Shown piece by piece: positions 1 through 8,892 of a stretch of DNA of 64,000 bases. The DNA lies in assembly GCA_002344055.1 (NCBI GenBank), contig DDTH01000017.1:165711-229710 (forward strand), written 5' to 3'. The position numbers and the translations under genes are program-made. The notes under the pieces are model-generated. The model was not told the DNA's origin, made no database searches, and worked only from the letters and a program-made list of their open reading frames with translations. Each line of letters begins with the position of its first letter. The first letter of the stretch is position 1. This DNA is from Sphingomonadales bacterium UBA2369. GTDB taxonomy: Bacteria; Pseudomonadota; Alphaproteobacteria; Sphingomonadales; Sphingomonadaceae.

Positions 1-2
1 CG

Positions 3-419
3 CGGGTGGACGAGATCGCGCAGGGCCGGGTGTGGGACGGCGGCACGGCGCGGCAATTGGGCCTGGTCGATCAATTCGGGTCGCTGGAGGATGCGATCCG
101 GGCGGCAGCCGAGCGTGCGGAGATCCCGGAAGGAAATATCCAGCCAGTCTTCCTGGAGCCGGAAGCGGACTGGCTGACGCGCTGGTTCGGCGGCAGCGCG
201 CGGGTGCGCAGCCAGACCAATGTCTCACCCGATCCGTTCGCGCGGCTGGCGCGGCGGCCGCAGGCCTTGATCCGCCGCGCGCTGGACGAAGCGGAAATGT
301 TGCTCGGCGGTGCGGCGATCCAGGCGCGCTGCCTGGAATGTCCGCCCAGCTACGACTGGCCGGGCGAGACGGAGGGCGGTAGCCTAAGCTGGCTGCTGCG
401 GCTGGCGGGCGGCCGCTAG
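3..419 (+). CDS. sppA: Signal peptide peptidase SppA (protease IV), C-terminal fragment
   Basis: The gene enters from the left edge, so only the last 138 or so codons are visible. The piece VDEIAQGRVWDGG followed by ARQLGLVDQFG is the conserved late segment of the long, 67K-type SppA. That family is an inner-membrane serine protease which degrades signal peptides left after protein export. The catalytic Lys and Ser would lie upstream of the window. The tail after the conserved segment is variable and ends at TAG. The stop falls in a CTAG that also gives the stop of the convergent DUF3592 gene. The assignment is fairly secure; the true start cannot be seen. Confidence 0.8.
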   Translation, partial: RVDEIAQGRVWDGGTARQLGLVDQFGSLEDAIRAAAERAEIPEGNIQPVFLEPEADWLTRWFGGSARVRSQTNVSPDPFARLARRPQALIRRALDEAEMLLGGAAIQARCLECPPSYDWPGETEGGSLSWLLRLAGGR

Positions 420-889
420 CCTTTCGCGATGCCGGCGGTTCGCCTGCCGCGCAGCACGAAGGCGAGGCCCAGCAAGAGAAGGCCGGACACAGCCACCGCC
501 AGCCCGCTGTAGGCGACCGGTTGATCGAGGATCAGGGCCGCGCGCTGCGGATCGTCGGGATCATGGTGGACGGTGACAGACTTGCCCACCGGATAGTCGT
601 CCACGAACGCCTGTGCCTCGGCCTCGCCGGCGAAGGCCGGTGCGTCGGCCAGCCAGATTTGATTGAGGCGATAGATCGTGCCGCCGACCGTGTAGCGGTA
701 GGTCACGCTGGGCGCGCTGCCCCGGACCCGGCTGTCGACCACCTGCCCCTGCGCGCTGACCCAGCGCGTCGTATCGACCTGCGCCTGCTGGTCGCGGACG
801 AACAGATAGATGCCGGACACAAGGAGCATCGCGCCGAACAAGGCGATGGTGAGCATGCGGTTTCTGATCATGCGCGCACGCTCTCGCAT
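416..889 (-). CDS. DUF3592 domain membrane protein
   Basis: A 157-residue protein with an N-terminal membrane segment (about residues 11-29), a central extracytoplasmic beta domain and a second membrane segment near the C-terminus (about 125-147). The central part has the DUF3592 signature: TYRYTVGG, then IYRLNQIWLAD, a YPVGKSVTVHHDPDDP block and an alanine-leucine stretch. The family has no established function. A second DUF3592 protein lies immediately upstream on the same strand, so the two probably form an operon. An alternative start at the internal Met (residue 7) would remove six basic residues. Confidence 0.75.
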   Translation of the reverse strand: MRERARMIRNRMLTIALFGAMLLVSGIYLFVRDQQAQVDTTRWVSAQGQVVDSRVRGSAPSVTYRYTVGGTIYRLNQIWLADAPAFAGEAEAQAFVDDYPVGKSVTVHHDPDDPQRAALILDQPVAYSGLAVAVSGLLLLGLAFVLRGRRTAGIAKG

Positions 890-924
890 GGCAGGCCTGC
901 GGGCAAGCCCCCGCGGTCAGGCTG

Positions 925-1569
925 CTACACATCACCTCCGGCTTTGGCGCGGCGCGCGCGGCGGTAGGCGGCGGGATAGCGGAAGGCCCAGCCGAACATG
1001 GCCAGGACCAGCCCGACACCGCCGACCCACAATGTCCAGCCAACATCACGCCTTTCCATGATCAATGCGGATCGTTGTGGATTGTCGGGCGCGTAGGAGA
1101 CCTCGACCGCGCTGCCAACGGGATAGCCGGCAAGGAAGACCTTCACCTCCTCGCGATCGAAATTCTTCTCGGCGCTCAGCCAGATGTTATCGTTGCGGAA
1201 GGTGCGGCCGCCGACCTCGTAACTATAGGTGATCTCCGGCCTGTAGCTGGTGCCGTTGCGTGACGTACGGCCATAGGATGACCGCTGCTCGATGCGGCCG
1301 GTGGTGGTGACCCACTGTTCCGAGCCGGCGGTGGCGAAGCCGTGCCAGACGTAGAAGCTTGGGAACGCGACAGCGGCGATGAGGCCGATGAACCAGATGG
1401 CGATGAACGGCGCGACATAGGGCGGCTTGCTCTCCGCGGACTCGCCCAGCGGCGCGACGATTTCGCCCAGCTTGCGCATCCAGCGGCGCCAGAAGCGGAA
1501 GCGGCCGAGCACATAGCCGCCGATGACGATCACCGCGGCGGCGATCAGGACGAATGTCTCCCAGCGCAT
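925..1569 (-). CDS. DUF3592 domain membrane protein (paralogue of the downstream gene)
   Basis: A 214-residue protein with an N-terminal hydrophobic segment (residues 5-20), a basic cytoplasmic loop, a second membrane segment (about 54-75) and a third near residues 178-196. The domain between the last two carries the DUF3592 pattern: ITYSYEVGGRTFRNDNIWLS, then YPVGSAVEVSYAPDNPQRSALI. The PVG and DP/DNPQR-ALI blocks align directly with the neighbour at 416-889, so the pair looks like a tandem duplication. Function is unknown. A GC-rich hairpin at 1578-1606 lies just upstream of the start. Confidence 0.75.
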   Translation of the reverse strand: MRWETFVLIAAAVIVIGGYVLGRFRFWRRWMRKLGEIVAPLGESAESKPPYVAPFIAIWFIGLIAAVAFPSFYVWHGFATAGSEQWVTTTGRIEQRSSYGRTSRNGTSYRPEITYSYEVGGRTFRNDNIWLSAEKNFDREEVKVFLAGYPVGSAVEVSYAPDNPQRSALIMERRDVGWTLWVGGVGLVLAMFGWAFRYPAAYRRARRAKAGGDV

Positions 1570-1577
1570 CGCATGCC

Positions 1578-1606
1578 CTCCCGCCCACTAGGCGGGAAGG
1601 CGGGAG
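1578..1606. repeat. GC-rich intergenic hairpin, REP-like
   Basis: CTCCCGCC at 1578-1585 can pair with GGCGGG at 1591-1596, or as an 8-bp stem with GGCGGGAG at 1599-1606. The two pairings are mutually exclusive. No T-tract follows on either strand, so a rho-independent terminator is unlikely. It resembles the intergenic hairpin at 18862-18885 in composition. Confidence 0.45.
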
Positions 1607-1619
1607 AAATGAGATCAGC

Positions 1620-2600
1620 TCAATGGCCGGTTTGGCGGCGCGCCGCCCAATCGACCGGGCCGGTGACGAAACGGGCGCGCAGCTGCTCAAGGCTGGTGCG
1701 GTTGCCTTCGCGGAAGAAGGCCATCAGCCGCTGCCCCACTTCACCGGCCGGATAGCCGGTCCCGCTCAGGCGGACTCGGGTGCCGGCGCCCGTAGGCTCG
1801 AACTCCGCGATGCCGGTCGTGCGGGCATAAACCTCCGCATCCGGAAAACCCGGCGGGAATTGCACGGTGCGAAAGACGAGCAGGCGATTCGGCACGCGAG
1901 CGAGGAATTGCTGGCGGATATTGGCCGGATTGCCGAGCCGCGCGTCGGGGGCGTAGCTGGTTTCGATCAGATCGGGGCTGCCCGGCACGTCCCAGGCATG
2001 CGGGACGGCCCAGCTCTTCCAGCCCCCGGCGGTGGCGAAGGCGGCATAGACCTGCTCGACAGGCGCGGGGACGATGATTTCGTGGGATAAGCCCAGACTT
2101 CCATCCGGCGCGGTCAGTTCGCGGATCGTGACAGCGGGCACACGCTGGTAGCGGACCGTCCCGTTCATGTTCGGCGCGTCGGTGGAGGTGGTGATCGCCT
2201 CATAGGCGTCGTCGCCGACGCGGCGCCAGCTGACGGAGAGCGCGATCTGGCGCCCGTCCGCGCCGCGATAATGTTCCTCGCCGAAATTCAGCCGGTCCGG
2301 CTCGGCGCCGAGCGTGCCCTGGCTGACCCCGCCGATCGAATTGAAATAGACGAAGGCGACGCGGCCGGGACCGGCGGCGCTGTAGAAGGTTTCGCCGGAA
2401 TAGACGCCGGTGCCGGGACCGACGACATGATGGTCGCGGATATGCTGGCCGCCATAGACGCTTTCGAAGCAATGACGGTCCTGCTTGCCGTCGGGCAGCG
2501 TCCCTTCCCAGCAATGACCGACGAGAAAGGCGAGCGGGCGCAGCTCGGCACGAAGCGGCGGATCGGCCGACGCGAGCAAGGCGAGGGTCGCGAGAATCAT
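1620..2600 (-). CDS. Exported two-domain protein with C-terminal SRPBCC domain
   Basis: A 326-residue protein starting at the ATG that overlaps the TetR stop in an ATGA, so the two genes are translationally coupled. The first 140 or so residues contain LAFLVGHCWEGTLPDGKQDRH and SFNSIGG-type strands, resembling lipid- or ligand-binding beta-barrels of the DUF1579 kind. From about residue 165 (SHEIIVPAPVEQVYAAFAT) the protein has the N-terminal strand and helix of an SRPBCC/START-like fold, followed by GGWKSWAVPHAWDVPGSPD. A short hydrophobic N-terminus (ILATLALLASA) may be a signal peptide. It is probably the target of the upstream regulator. The substrate is unknown. Confidence 0.7.
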   Translation of the reverse strand: MILATLALLASADPPLRAELRPLAFLVGHCWEGTLPDGKQDRHCFESVYGGQHIRDHHVVGPGTGVYSGETFYSAAGPGRVAFVYFNSIGGVSQGTLGAEPDRLNFGEEHYRGADGRQIALSVSWRRVGDDAYEAITTSTDAPNMNGTVRYQRVPAVTIRELTAPDGSLGLSHEIIVPAPVEQVYAAFATAGGWKSWAVPHAWDVPGSPDLIETSYAPDARLGNPANIRQQFLARVPNRLLVFRTVQFPPGFPDAEVYARTTGIAEFEPTGAGTRVRLSGTGYPAGEVGQRLMAFFREGNRTSLEQLRARFVTGPVDWAARRQTGH

Positions 2601-3193
2601 GCCGTTTCCCTTTCCAGCAGGAGATCGACGTGAGCGCGCAATTGCGCGACGCCGCGGTCGAAATAGGCGACGTCGCGGTGGGTGCGGGCCTGCATGACGC
2701 CGCCTTCCATCACGGTCAGGGTGAATTCGGCCAGCGCCTGAAAATCCGTGCCCGGGCGGAAGCGGCTCGCGGCCTGCTCGTAGCAGAAGCGGACAGCATC
2801 GACCCAATTGGCGAAATTCTGCGCCAGCCGGTCGCGCACCGCCGGGTCCGCCTCATGCAGCTCAAGCGCAAGACTGCCGATCGGGCAGCCATAGGTGCAA
2901 TCCGTTTCGACGATCAGGGTGCGGTAAAAGCCGAGCAATTTGAACACGCGCTCGACCGGGTCGGGCTCGCCGCCCCACGCGGGTTGCAGCAGCATCGGCT
3001 CGATCCCGTCGCGATAAGCATCGAGCACGGCGATCAGCACGTCCTGCTTGCCGGGAAAGAAATGATAGAGGCTGCCGCTGTTCAGCTGCGTGCGGGAAAG
3101 GATGTCGGCGATGGAGGTAGAGCCGTAGCCCTTCTGCCAGAACAGTTCCATCGCGGCTTCGACGATCTTCGTGCGAGTGTCTTTCGGGGCCAT
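2597..3193 (-). CDS. TetR/AcrR family transcriptional regulator
   Basis: A 198-residue regulator with the canonical N-terminal helix-turn-helix: TRTKIVEAAMELFWQKGYGSTSIADILSRTQLNSGSLYHFFPGKQDVL (written here as its motif span, residues 6 to about 53). The C-terminal ligand-binding part contains DCTYGCPIGSLALEL, a signature seen in TetR members with a TetR_C_11/YcdC-like core. A partly symmetric 22-bp site at 3202-3223 sits 9 bp upstream of the ATG, which suggests autoregulation. The gene overlaps the SRPBCC gene by 4 bp. The inducer is unknown. Confidence 0.88.
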   Translation of the reverse strand: MAPKDTRTKIVEAAMELFWQKGYGSTSIADILSRTQLNSGSLYHFFPGKQDVLIAVLDAYRDGIEPMLLQPAWGGEPDPVERVFKLLGFYRTLIVETDCTYGCPIGSLALELHEADPAVRDRLAQNFANWVDAVRFCYEQAASRFRPGTDFQALAEFTLTVMEGGVMQARTHRDVAYFDRGVAQLRAHVDLLLERETA

Positions 3194-3201
3194 TAAGGGG
3201 G

Positions 3202-3223
3202 CTTAGTTGAATAATCAATCAAG
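3202..3223. promoter_or_regulatory. Candidate TetR operator
   Basis: CTT-AG-TTGA at the left and TCAA-TC-AAG at the right form an imperfect palindrome with 8 of 11 base pairs matching around the centre at 3212/3213. It is unusually AT-rich for this chromosome and lies just upstream of the tetR start, between tetR and the divergent purT. Binding is inferred only from position and symmetry. Confidence 0.5.
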
Positions 3224-3268
3224 TGTCAAGCGGTTGCCCGCCTGGCGCCCCGGCCCTAGCGACGCGGC

Positions 3269-4444
3269 ATGAGCCATATCGCCACCATCCTGCTGCTCGG
3301 GTCCGGGGAATTGGGCCGGGAATTCGTCATTTCAGCCAAGCGTCTCGGCGCGCGGGTAATCGCCTGCGATGCCTATGACGACGCGCCAGCGATGCAACTG
3401 GCGGACAAGCGCGAAGTCTTCTCAATGCTGGACGGCGCGGCGATCCGGGCGGCGGTGGCGAAGCATCGGCCGGACTATATCGTGCCGGAAATCGAGGCGA
3501 TCCGCACCGAGGAACTGGAAGCGCTGGAAAGCGAGGGCTGGCACGTCGTGCCATCGGCGCGGGCGGCGGCGATGACGATGAACCGCGACGCGATCCGCGG
3601 GTTGGCGGCGGAGACTTTGGGGCTGCGGACCTCGCGTTATCGCTTTGCCGAGAGTTTGGCAGAGGTGCGCGCGGGCGCGGCGCATACCGGCCTTCCCTGT
3701 GTCATCAAACCGGTCATGTCCTCGTCCGGCAAGGGCCAGTCGACGGTGCGCGAGGAGGGCGCGCTTGAGGCGGCATGGAATTATGCCGTGGCAAACATGC
3801 GTGGCGACCGGGCGCGGGTAATCGTCGAGGAATTTATCGACTTCGATTATGAGATCACGCTGCTGACGGTGCGGACGCGGGACGGCGTGATCTTCTGCCC
3901 GCCGGTCGGGCATGTGCAGGAAAAGGGCGACTATCGCGAGAGCTGGCAGCCGGCGGCGATGTCGGCGGCGGCGCTGACCAGCGCGCAGGACATGGCGCGA
4001 GCGGTGGTGGACGATTTGGGCGGCTATGGCCTGTTCGGCGTCGAATTCTTCGTGCGCGGCGACGAGGCGATCTTTTCCGAGCTGTCGCCGCGGCCGCACG
4101 ATACCGGGATGGTCACGCTCATCTCGCAGGAACTGAGCGAATTCGACCTGCATGTGCGGGCGATCCTGGGCCTGCCGATCCCGGATATGGGCTTTCGCGG
4201 CCCGGCGGCATCGGCGGTGATCCTGGCGGATCGGGAGACGGCCGTGTTCGGCTTCGAGGGGCTGGCCGAGGCGCTGGCGCTGGGCACGGCGGAAGCGCCC
4301 GTCGATGTGCGGCTGTTCGGCAAGCCGGTGACCCGGCCGAACCGGCGGATGGGAGTCGCGCTCGCCCGGACGGACAGTGTCGAGGCAGCGCGCGCGTTGG
4401 CGCTTCAGGCGGCAGCGAAGGTGCGGATCGATTACCGGTCGTAA
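3269..4444 (+). CDS. purT: Formate-dependent phosphoribosylglycinamide formyltransferase (GAR transformylase 2)
   Basis: A 391-residue ATP-grasp enzyme that makes formyl-GAR from formate, ATP and GAR in purine synthesis without folate. The N-terminus has the dinucleotide-like ILLLGSGELGREF, followed by VPEIEAI and the conserved MTMNRDAIRGLAAE. The ATP-binding segment is PCVIKPVMSSSGKGQS (about residues 144-160). The late domain holds EFFVRGDEAIFSELSPRPHDTGMVTLISQ, which includes the Mg/ATP ligands and the family signature. The length equals the usual 390 residues. The last 13 bp overlap the convergent TRIC gene. Confidence 0.95.
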   Translation: MSHIATILLLGSGELGREFVISAKRLGARVIACDAYDDAPAMQLADKREVFSMLDGAAIRAAVAKHRPDYIVPEIEAIRTEELEALESEGWHVVPSARAAAMTMNRDAIRGLAAETLGLRTSRYRFAESLAEVRAGAAHTGLPCVIKPVMSSSGKGQSTVREEGALEAAWNYAVANMRGDRARVIVEEFIDFDYEITLLTVRTRDGVIFCPPVGHVQEKGDYRESWQPAAMSAAALTSAQDMARAVVDDLGGYGLFGVEFFVRGDEAIFSELSPRPHDTGMVTLISQELSEFDLHVRAILGLPIPDMGFRGPAASAVILADRETAVFGFEGLAEALALGTAEAPVDVRLFGKPVTRPNRRMGVALARTDSVEAARALALQAAAKVRIDYRS

Positions 4445-5061
4445 CCGGGCAGCGACCAGCCTCGAATGATCGCGAGCGCACGCAGGCCGAAGCCGGCGGC
4501 GAAGGCGATCGCGCCGGCGGCCGCAACCGGCAGACCGGCAAGCACCAGCCCCACGGTGAGCGCCGCGGACAAAGCGGCGGCGGTGACGTAGAGTTCCGGC
4601 CGCATCAGGATCGACGGCTCCCCCGCCAGCACGTCGCGAATGATGCCGCCCAGGCAGGCGGTGAGCACGCCCATGCCGATCGCCGGAATCGGCGCGACGC
4701 CGAAGGCTAGGCCCTTGGCGGCGCCGAAGCTGGCATAAGCGGCGAGGCCGCCGGCATCGAGCCAGTCGAGCAATCTGCCCTCCAGCAGGCGGCGCGGCAG
4801 CATCCAGACCAGCGAAGCGGCGCCGATACAGACCAGCAGCATCGCATTCTGCCCGATCCAGAAGACTGGCGCGCCGATCAGCAGGTCACGGGTCGTGCCG
4901 CCGCCAACCCCGGTGATCACCGCGAAGAAGAGGAAGGTGACGAGGGTCTGCTGCTTCTTCGCCGCGAGCAGCGCGCCGGAGGCGGCGAACACGAAGACGC
5001 CGGCATAATCGAGCCAGGCGAGCGCGGGGCTGAGCACCTCGGCGAGGCGTGCGGGGTCCAT
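4432..5061 (-). CDS. Trimeric intracellular cation channel family protein (UPF0126)
   Basis: A 209-residue protein of about seven membrane segments. It has the paired glycine-rich repeats of the family: FAASGALLAAKK and FFAVITGVGGGTTRDLLIG in the first half, ASFGAAKGLAFG and LTACLGGIIRDVLAGEPSILM in the second. Prokaryotic members of this fold are TRIC-type K+/cation channels; in bacteria they are known as YadS/YicG. The start lies 2 bp after the stop of the PepSY gene, and that gene starts 3 bp after mntP, so the three are almost certainly one transcript. Confidence 0.85.
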   Translation of the reverse strand: MDPARLAEVLSPALAWLDYAGVFVFAASGALLAAKKQQTLVTFLFFAVITGVGGGTTRDLLIGAPVFWIGQNAMLLVCIGAASLVWMLPRRLLEGRLLDWLDAGGLAAYASFGAAKGLAFGVAPIPAIGMGVLTACLGGIIRDVLAGEPSILMRPELYVTAAALSAALTVGLVLAGLPVAAAGAIAFAAGFGLRALAIIRGWSLPGYDR

Positions 5062-5063
5062 GG

Positions 5064-5750
5064 TCAGTCTTTCGCCGCGCGGCGGCGGCGGCGGCGCAGC
5101 GTGAAGGGCAGCAGGATGATGGCGAGCACTATGGCGACCGCGCCAATCCAGGCGAACATCTGCGCCCAGATATTGTTGATATTGTCGCGCGCGAAGACGT
5201 CGAAAATGTGCAGGCCGTAGAGGAAATCGTAGAAGCGCCAGGTCTCGGTGCGGTGGGTGACGATCTCGCCAGTGGCGGCATTGACGTAGAAGCGGGTGCC
5301 GTCGGTCATGGTGACCCGCCAGGTCTCGATCGGGCGGCGCAGATCGATCGGCGGATCTTCCGCGCTTGTCCGGTCGGTCCCGGACATTGTTTCCTCGCCC
5401 CGATAGCGGGCCCGGACCTCCGCCTCGGCATCTGCGGCGGTCAAGGCGGGCAAGGCCTGCCCGGTCCCCGGATCGGCGAGCGCGGCACCGCCGTCCTGGT
5501 AACGGACGATCCAGCGGGGTCCGGCGGCCCGCTGCTCGAGGGTCAGCGAGCGAACCGCGCGTCCGTCAAGCTGCGGTGCCACCGGGGCGGCCGTCACAGC
5601 CACGGGCGCGGGCGGCGCGAGCAGATCGTTGCCGCGCACCTTGTCGAACGGGGTGATCACCATCAGCGCGCCGGTGACCACCCAGATCAGCAGCGGAATG
5701 GCAACGATCCAGCCCAGCCAGATGTGGATGCGGCGGAGCCCCCGGCGCAT
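5064..5750 (-). CDS. PepSY-domain inner-membrane protein
   Basis: A 228-residue protein. An N-terminal IHIWLGWIVAIPLLIWVVTG membrane helix with the typical HxWLG start is followed by a periplasmic stretch. The periplasmic part holds a degenerate PepSY repeat around EAEVRARYRG and a clear one at WRVTMTDGTRFYVNAATGEIVTHR. A second helix near the C-terminus follows FYDFLYGLHIFD. This is the two-helix PepSY-TM architecture often found beside iron or siderophore functions. It is cotranscribed with mntP and the TRIC gene. A role in metal homeostasis is inferred only from those neighbours. Confidence 0.8.
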   Translation of the reverse strand: MRRGLRRIHIWLGWIVAIPLLIWVVTGALMVITPFDKVRGNDLLAPPAPVAVTAAPVAPQLDGRAVRSLTLEQRAAGPRWIVRYQDGGAALADPGTGQALPALTAADAEAEVRARYRGEETMSGTDRTSAEDPPIDLRRPIETWRVTMTDGTRFYVNAATGEIVTHRTETWRFYDFLYGLHIFDVFARDNINNIWAQMFAWIGAVAIVLAIILLPFTLRRRRRRAAKD

Positions 5751-5753
5751 CTC

Positions 5754-6314
5754 TCAGGCGCCGAAAAACTGATGGGAGATGAAAGTGTTGAAGCCGATGC
5801 CGATCAGGATGAGGCCGCCCAGCACATCGGCAGCGCGTCCGGCCCGGCTACCCAGCGCGGCGCCGAAACGCACGCCGATGATGCACAGGATCGCGGTGAC
5901 CAGGCCGATGACCAGGGCACTGCTCAGCACCGGCAGGCCGAGCGAGGGCAGAGCGATCCCGGCGGCCAGCGCGTCGATGCTGGTCGCGATCGCCGCCGCG
6001 CCGAGCGCCCAGCCGGTGAGCGGCGAGGCCTCCGTCTCATCATCGAAGGCCTGAGCGATCATCCGGTAGCCCAGGAAACCGAGCAGGCCGAGCACGACCC
6101 AATGATCGAACGCCGCGATCCAGCCGAGGATCGCCGCGCCCAGCAAGGCGCCGAGCAAGGGCATGGCCGCCTGCGCGCCGCCAAATGCCGCGCCCAGCGC
6201 CAGCGCGTGCCGCATGGCCCGCTGGCGCACCACGGTCCCCTGCGACAGCGCCACCGCGAAGGCGTCCATCGCCAGCCCAAGCGCGAGCGCCCCGATCGTC
6301 AGAAAAATGGTCAC
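5754..6314 (-). CDS. mntP: Manganese efflux pump MntP
   Basis: The protein has about 186 residues from a GTG start at 6314, giving VTIFLTIGALALGLAMDAFAVAL. The two family motifs are present: AMDAFAVALSQG in helix 1 and TSIDALAAGIAL in the second half. Both carry the acidic residues that bind Mn2+. The family has six membrane helices and exports Mn2+. The frame stays open to 6377, but that extension is arginine-rich and lacks family similarity, so I chose the GTG. I looked for a yybP-ykoY riboswitch in the 72 bp upstream and did not see one. Confidence 0.88.
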   Translation of the reverse strand: MTIFLTIGALALGLAMDAFAVALSQGTVVRQRAMRHALALGAAFGGAQAAMPLLGALLGAAILGWIAAFDHWVVLGLLGFLGYRMIAQAFDDETEASPLTGWALGAAAIATSIDALAAGIALPSLGLPVLSSALVIGLVTAILCIIGVRFGAALGSRAGRAADVLGGLILIGIGFNTFISHQFFGA

Positions 6315-6386
6315 TGGATTATTGCCCCACGTCACGCGCTGCCGGGGCCGTCTGGACCAGATTAGCGCCGAAACCAAGGGCAGGAA

Positions 6387-6755
6387 TCAGGCCGCCGCCG
6401 CGCCGAAATCCGGCAGGCGATGCTCGATCCAGTCGGTCAGCTGAGCAATCCGGTTGGCGGCGTCCTCGCCGAGCGGAGTCAGGCGATATTCGACATGCGG
6501 CGGCACGACCGGAAAGCTGCGCCTTTCGACCAGATTGTGCGCTTCGAGCTGTTTCAGCGTCTGTGCGAGCATCCGGTCGCTCACGTCGCCCACCCTCCGC
6601 CGCAACTGAGTGAACCGCAACATGCCGTCCCGCAAGGCGAGCAGCACCAGCACGCCCCAGGTGCTGGTGAGCTGCCGCAGCACGACGCGCGAGGGGCAAT
6701 GGGGGGCGAGCACGTCGCCGCGCCGCATACGTTCGCCAAGGCTAATGTCGGACAT
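6387..6755 (-). CDS. HxlR family transcriptional regulator
   Basis: A 122-residue winged-helix regulator. The diagnostic path is CPSRVVLRQLTSTWGVLVLLAL, then GMLRFTQLRRRVGDVSDRML, TLKQLEAHNLVERRSFPVVPPHVEYRLT. This matches the HxlR core through recognition helix and wing. The Cys near residue 19 occupies the position that senses thiol stress in several members. It is transcribed divergently from an NAD(P)-binding gene with 84 bp between them, a common arrangement for HxlR-controlled oxidoreductases. Confidence 0.88.
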   Translation of the reverse strand: MSDISLGERMRRGDVLAPHCPSRVVLRQLTSTWGVLVLLALRDGMLRFTQLRRRVGDVSDRMLAQTLKQLEAHNLVERRSFPVVPPHVEYRLTPLGEDAANRIAQLTDWIEHRLPDFGAAAA

Positions 6756-6765
6756 TTCTTACACT

Positions 6766-6781
6766 TACACATTTGTGCGTA
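6766..6781. promoter_or_regulatory. Candidate HxlR operator
   Basis: TAC-A-CA and TG-C-GTA half sites flank the centre at 6773/6774, with a core CACA-TT-TGTG slightly offset. The site lies 10 bp upstream of the hxlR-like start, in the shared intergenic region with the divergent oxidoreductase. The symmetry is imperfect, so this is a weak prediction. Confidence 0.35.
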
Positions 6782-6839
6782 CTTCCGAAAGAGAAGCGTT
6801 GTCGCCAGATGGACGGCGCAACGAAGCAGGAGATTGAAT

Positions 6840-7448
6840 ATGAGGATCGCGGTTATCGGCGCATCGGGGCGCGCGGGGTCGGCCATTGCGGCGGAATTGG
6901 CGGCGCGGGGTCACGACGTGACCGGCATTGCCCGCCATCCCGAACGGATCGCGGCAACCCCCGGGTTAATGGCGGTGGCGGGCGATGCAGACAATCCGGG
7001 CGCGCTCGCGGCCCTGCTGGCCGGCCATGATGCGGCGGTCAGCGCGATCTTTTTCTCGAAGAGCGACGCCGGCAAGCTGATCGAGGCGGTGAAGCAGGCA
7101 GGTGTGCCGCGCTACGCCGTTGTCGGCGGTGCCGCGAGCCTGGAGGTCACGCCGAGCGTCCGCCTGTTCGATTCGCCGGACTTTCCGGACGCCTATCGCG
7201 AGGAAGCGGGGGCGGGCATCCGTTTCCTGGAAGCGCTGCGGCAAGAGGCGGAACTGGACTGGGTGTTCCTCTCGCCCTCGGCCGAATTCGACGAAGGGCC
7301 GCGCACCGGCCAATTCCGGATCGGCGGCGACCAATTGCTGACCGGTCCCGACGGAAGCCGGATCAGCTTCGCCGACTATGCCATCGCACTGGCCGACGAA
7401 CTGGAACGGCCGGCGCATCACCGGCAGCGCTTCACCGTCGGCTATTGA
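6840..7448 (+). CDS. NAD(P)H-binding atypical SDR protein (NmrA/YwnB-like)
   Basis: A 202-residue protein starting MRIAVIGASGRAGSAIAAEL, with the Rossmann motif GASGRAG. After that come ARHPERI and VAGDADNP, and later VVGGAASLEV and DWVFLSPSAEFDEG. This is the short atypical-SDR form that binds NAD(P)H but lacks the classical YxxxK catalytic pair. The frame is open much further upstream, but the ATG at 6840 begins exactly at the conserved first strand. It is probably controlled by the divergent HxlR regulator. Confidence 0.85.
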   Translation: MRIAVIGASGRAGSAIAAELAARGHDVTGIARHPERIAATPGLMAVAGDADNPGALAALLAGHDAAVSAIFFSKSDAGKLIEAVKQAGVPRYAVVGGAASLEVTPSVRLFDSPDFPDAYREEAGAGIRFLEALRQEAELDWVFLSPSAEFDEGPRTGQFRIGGDQLLTGPDGSRISFADYAIALADELERPAHHRQRFTVGY

Positions 7449-7469
7449 GGCGACAGAGCGGCGAGGCGA

Positions 7470-8870
<1,401 letters not shown>

Positions 8871-8892
8871 TTTCGTTCTTTCTTTGACGCGA

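Noticed and set aside
1578..1606. Rho-independent terminator at the SRPBCC end
   Set aside because: The stem is present but no T-tract follows on the minus strand; listed as a repeat-like hairpin instead.
6315..6386. yybP-ykoY manganese riboswitch before mntP
   Set aside because: The 72-bp gap is too short and I do not see the conserved paired loops of this riboswitch.
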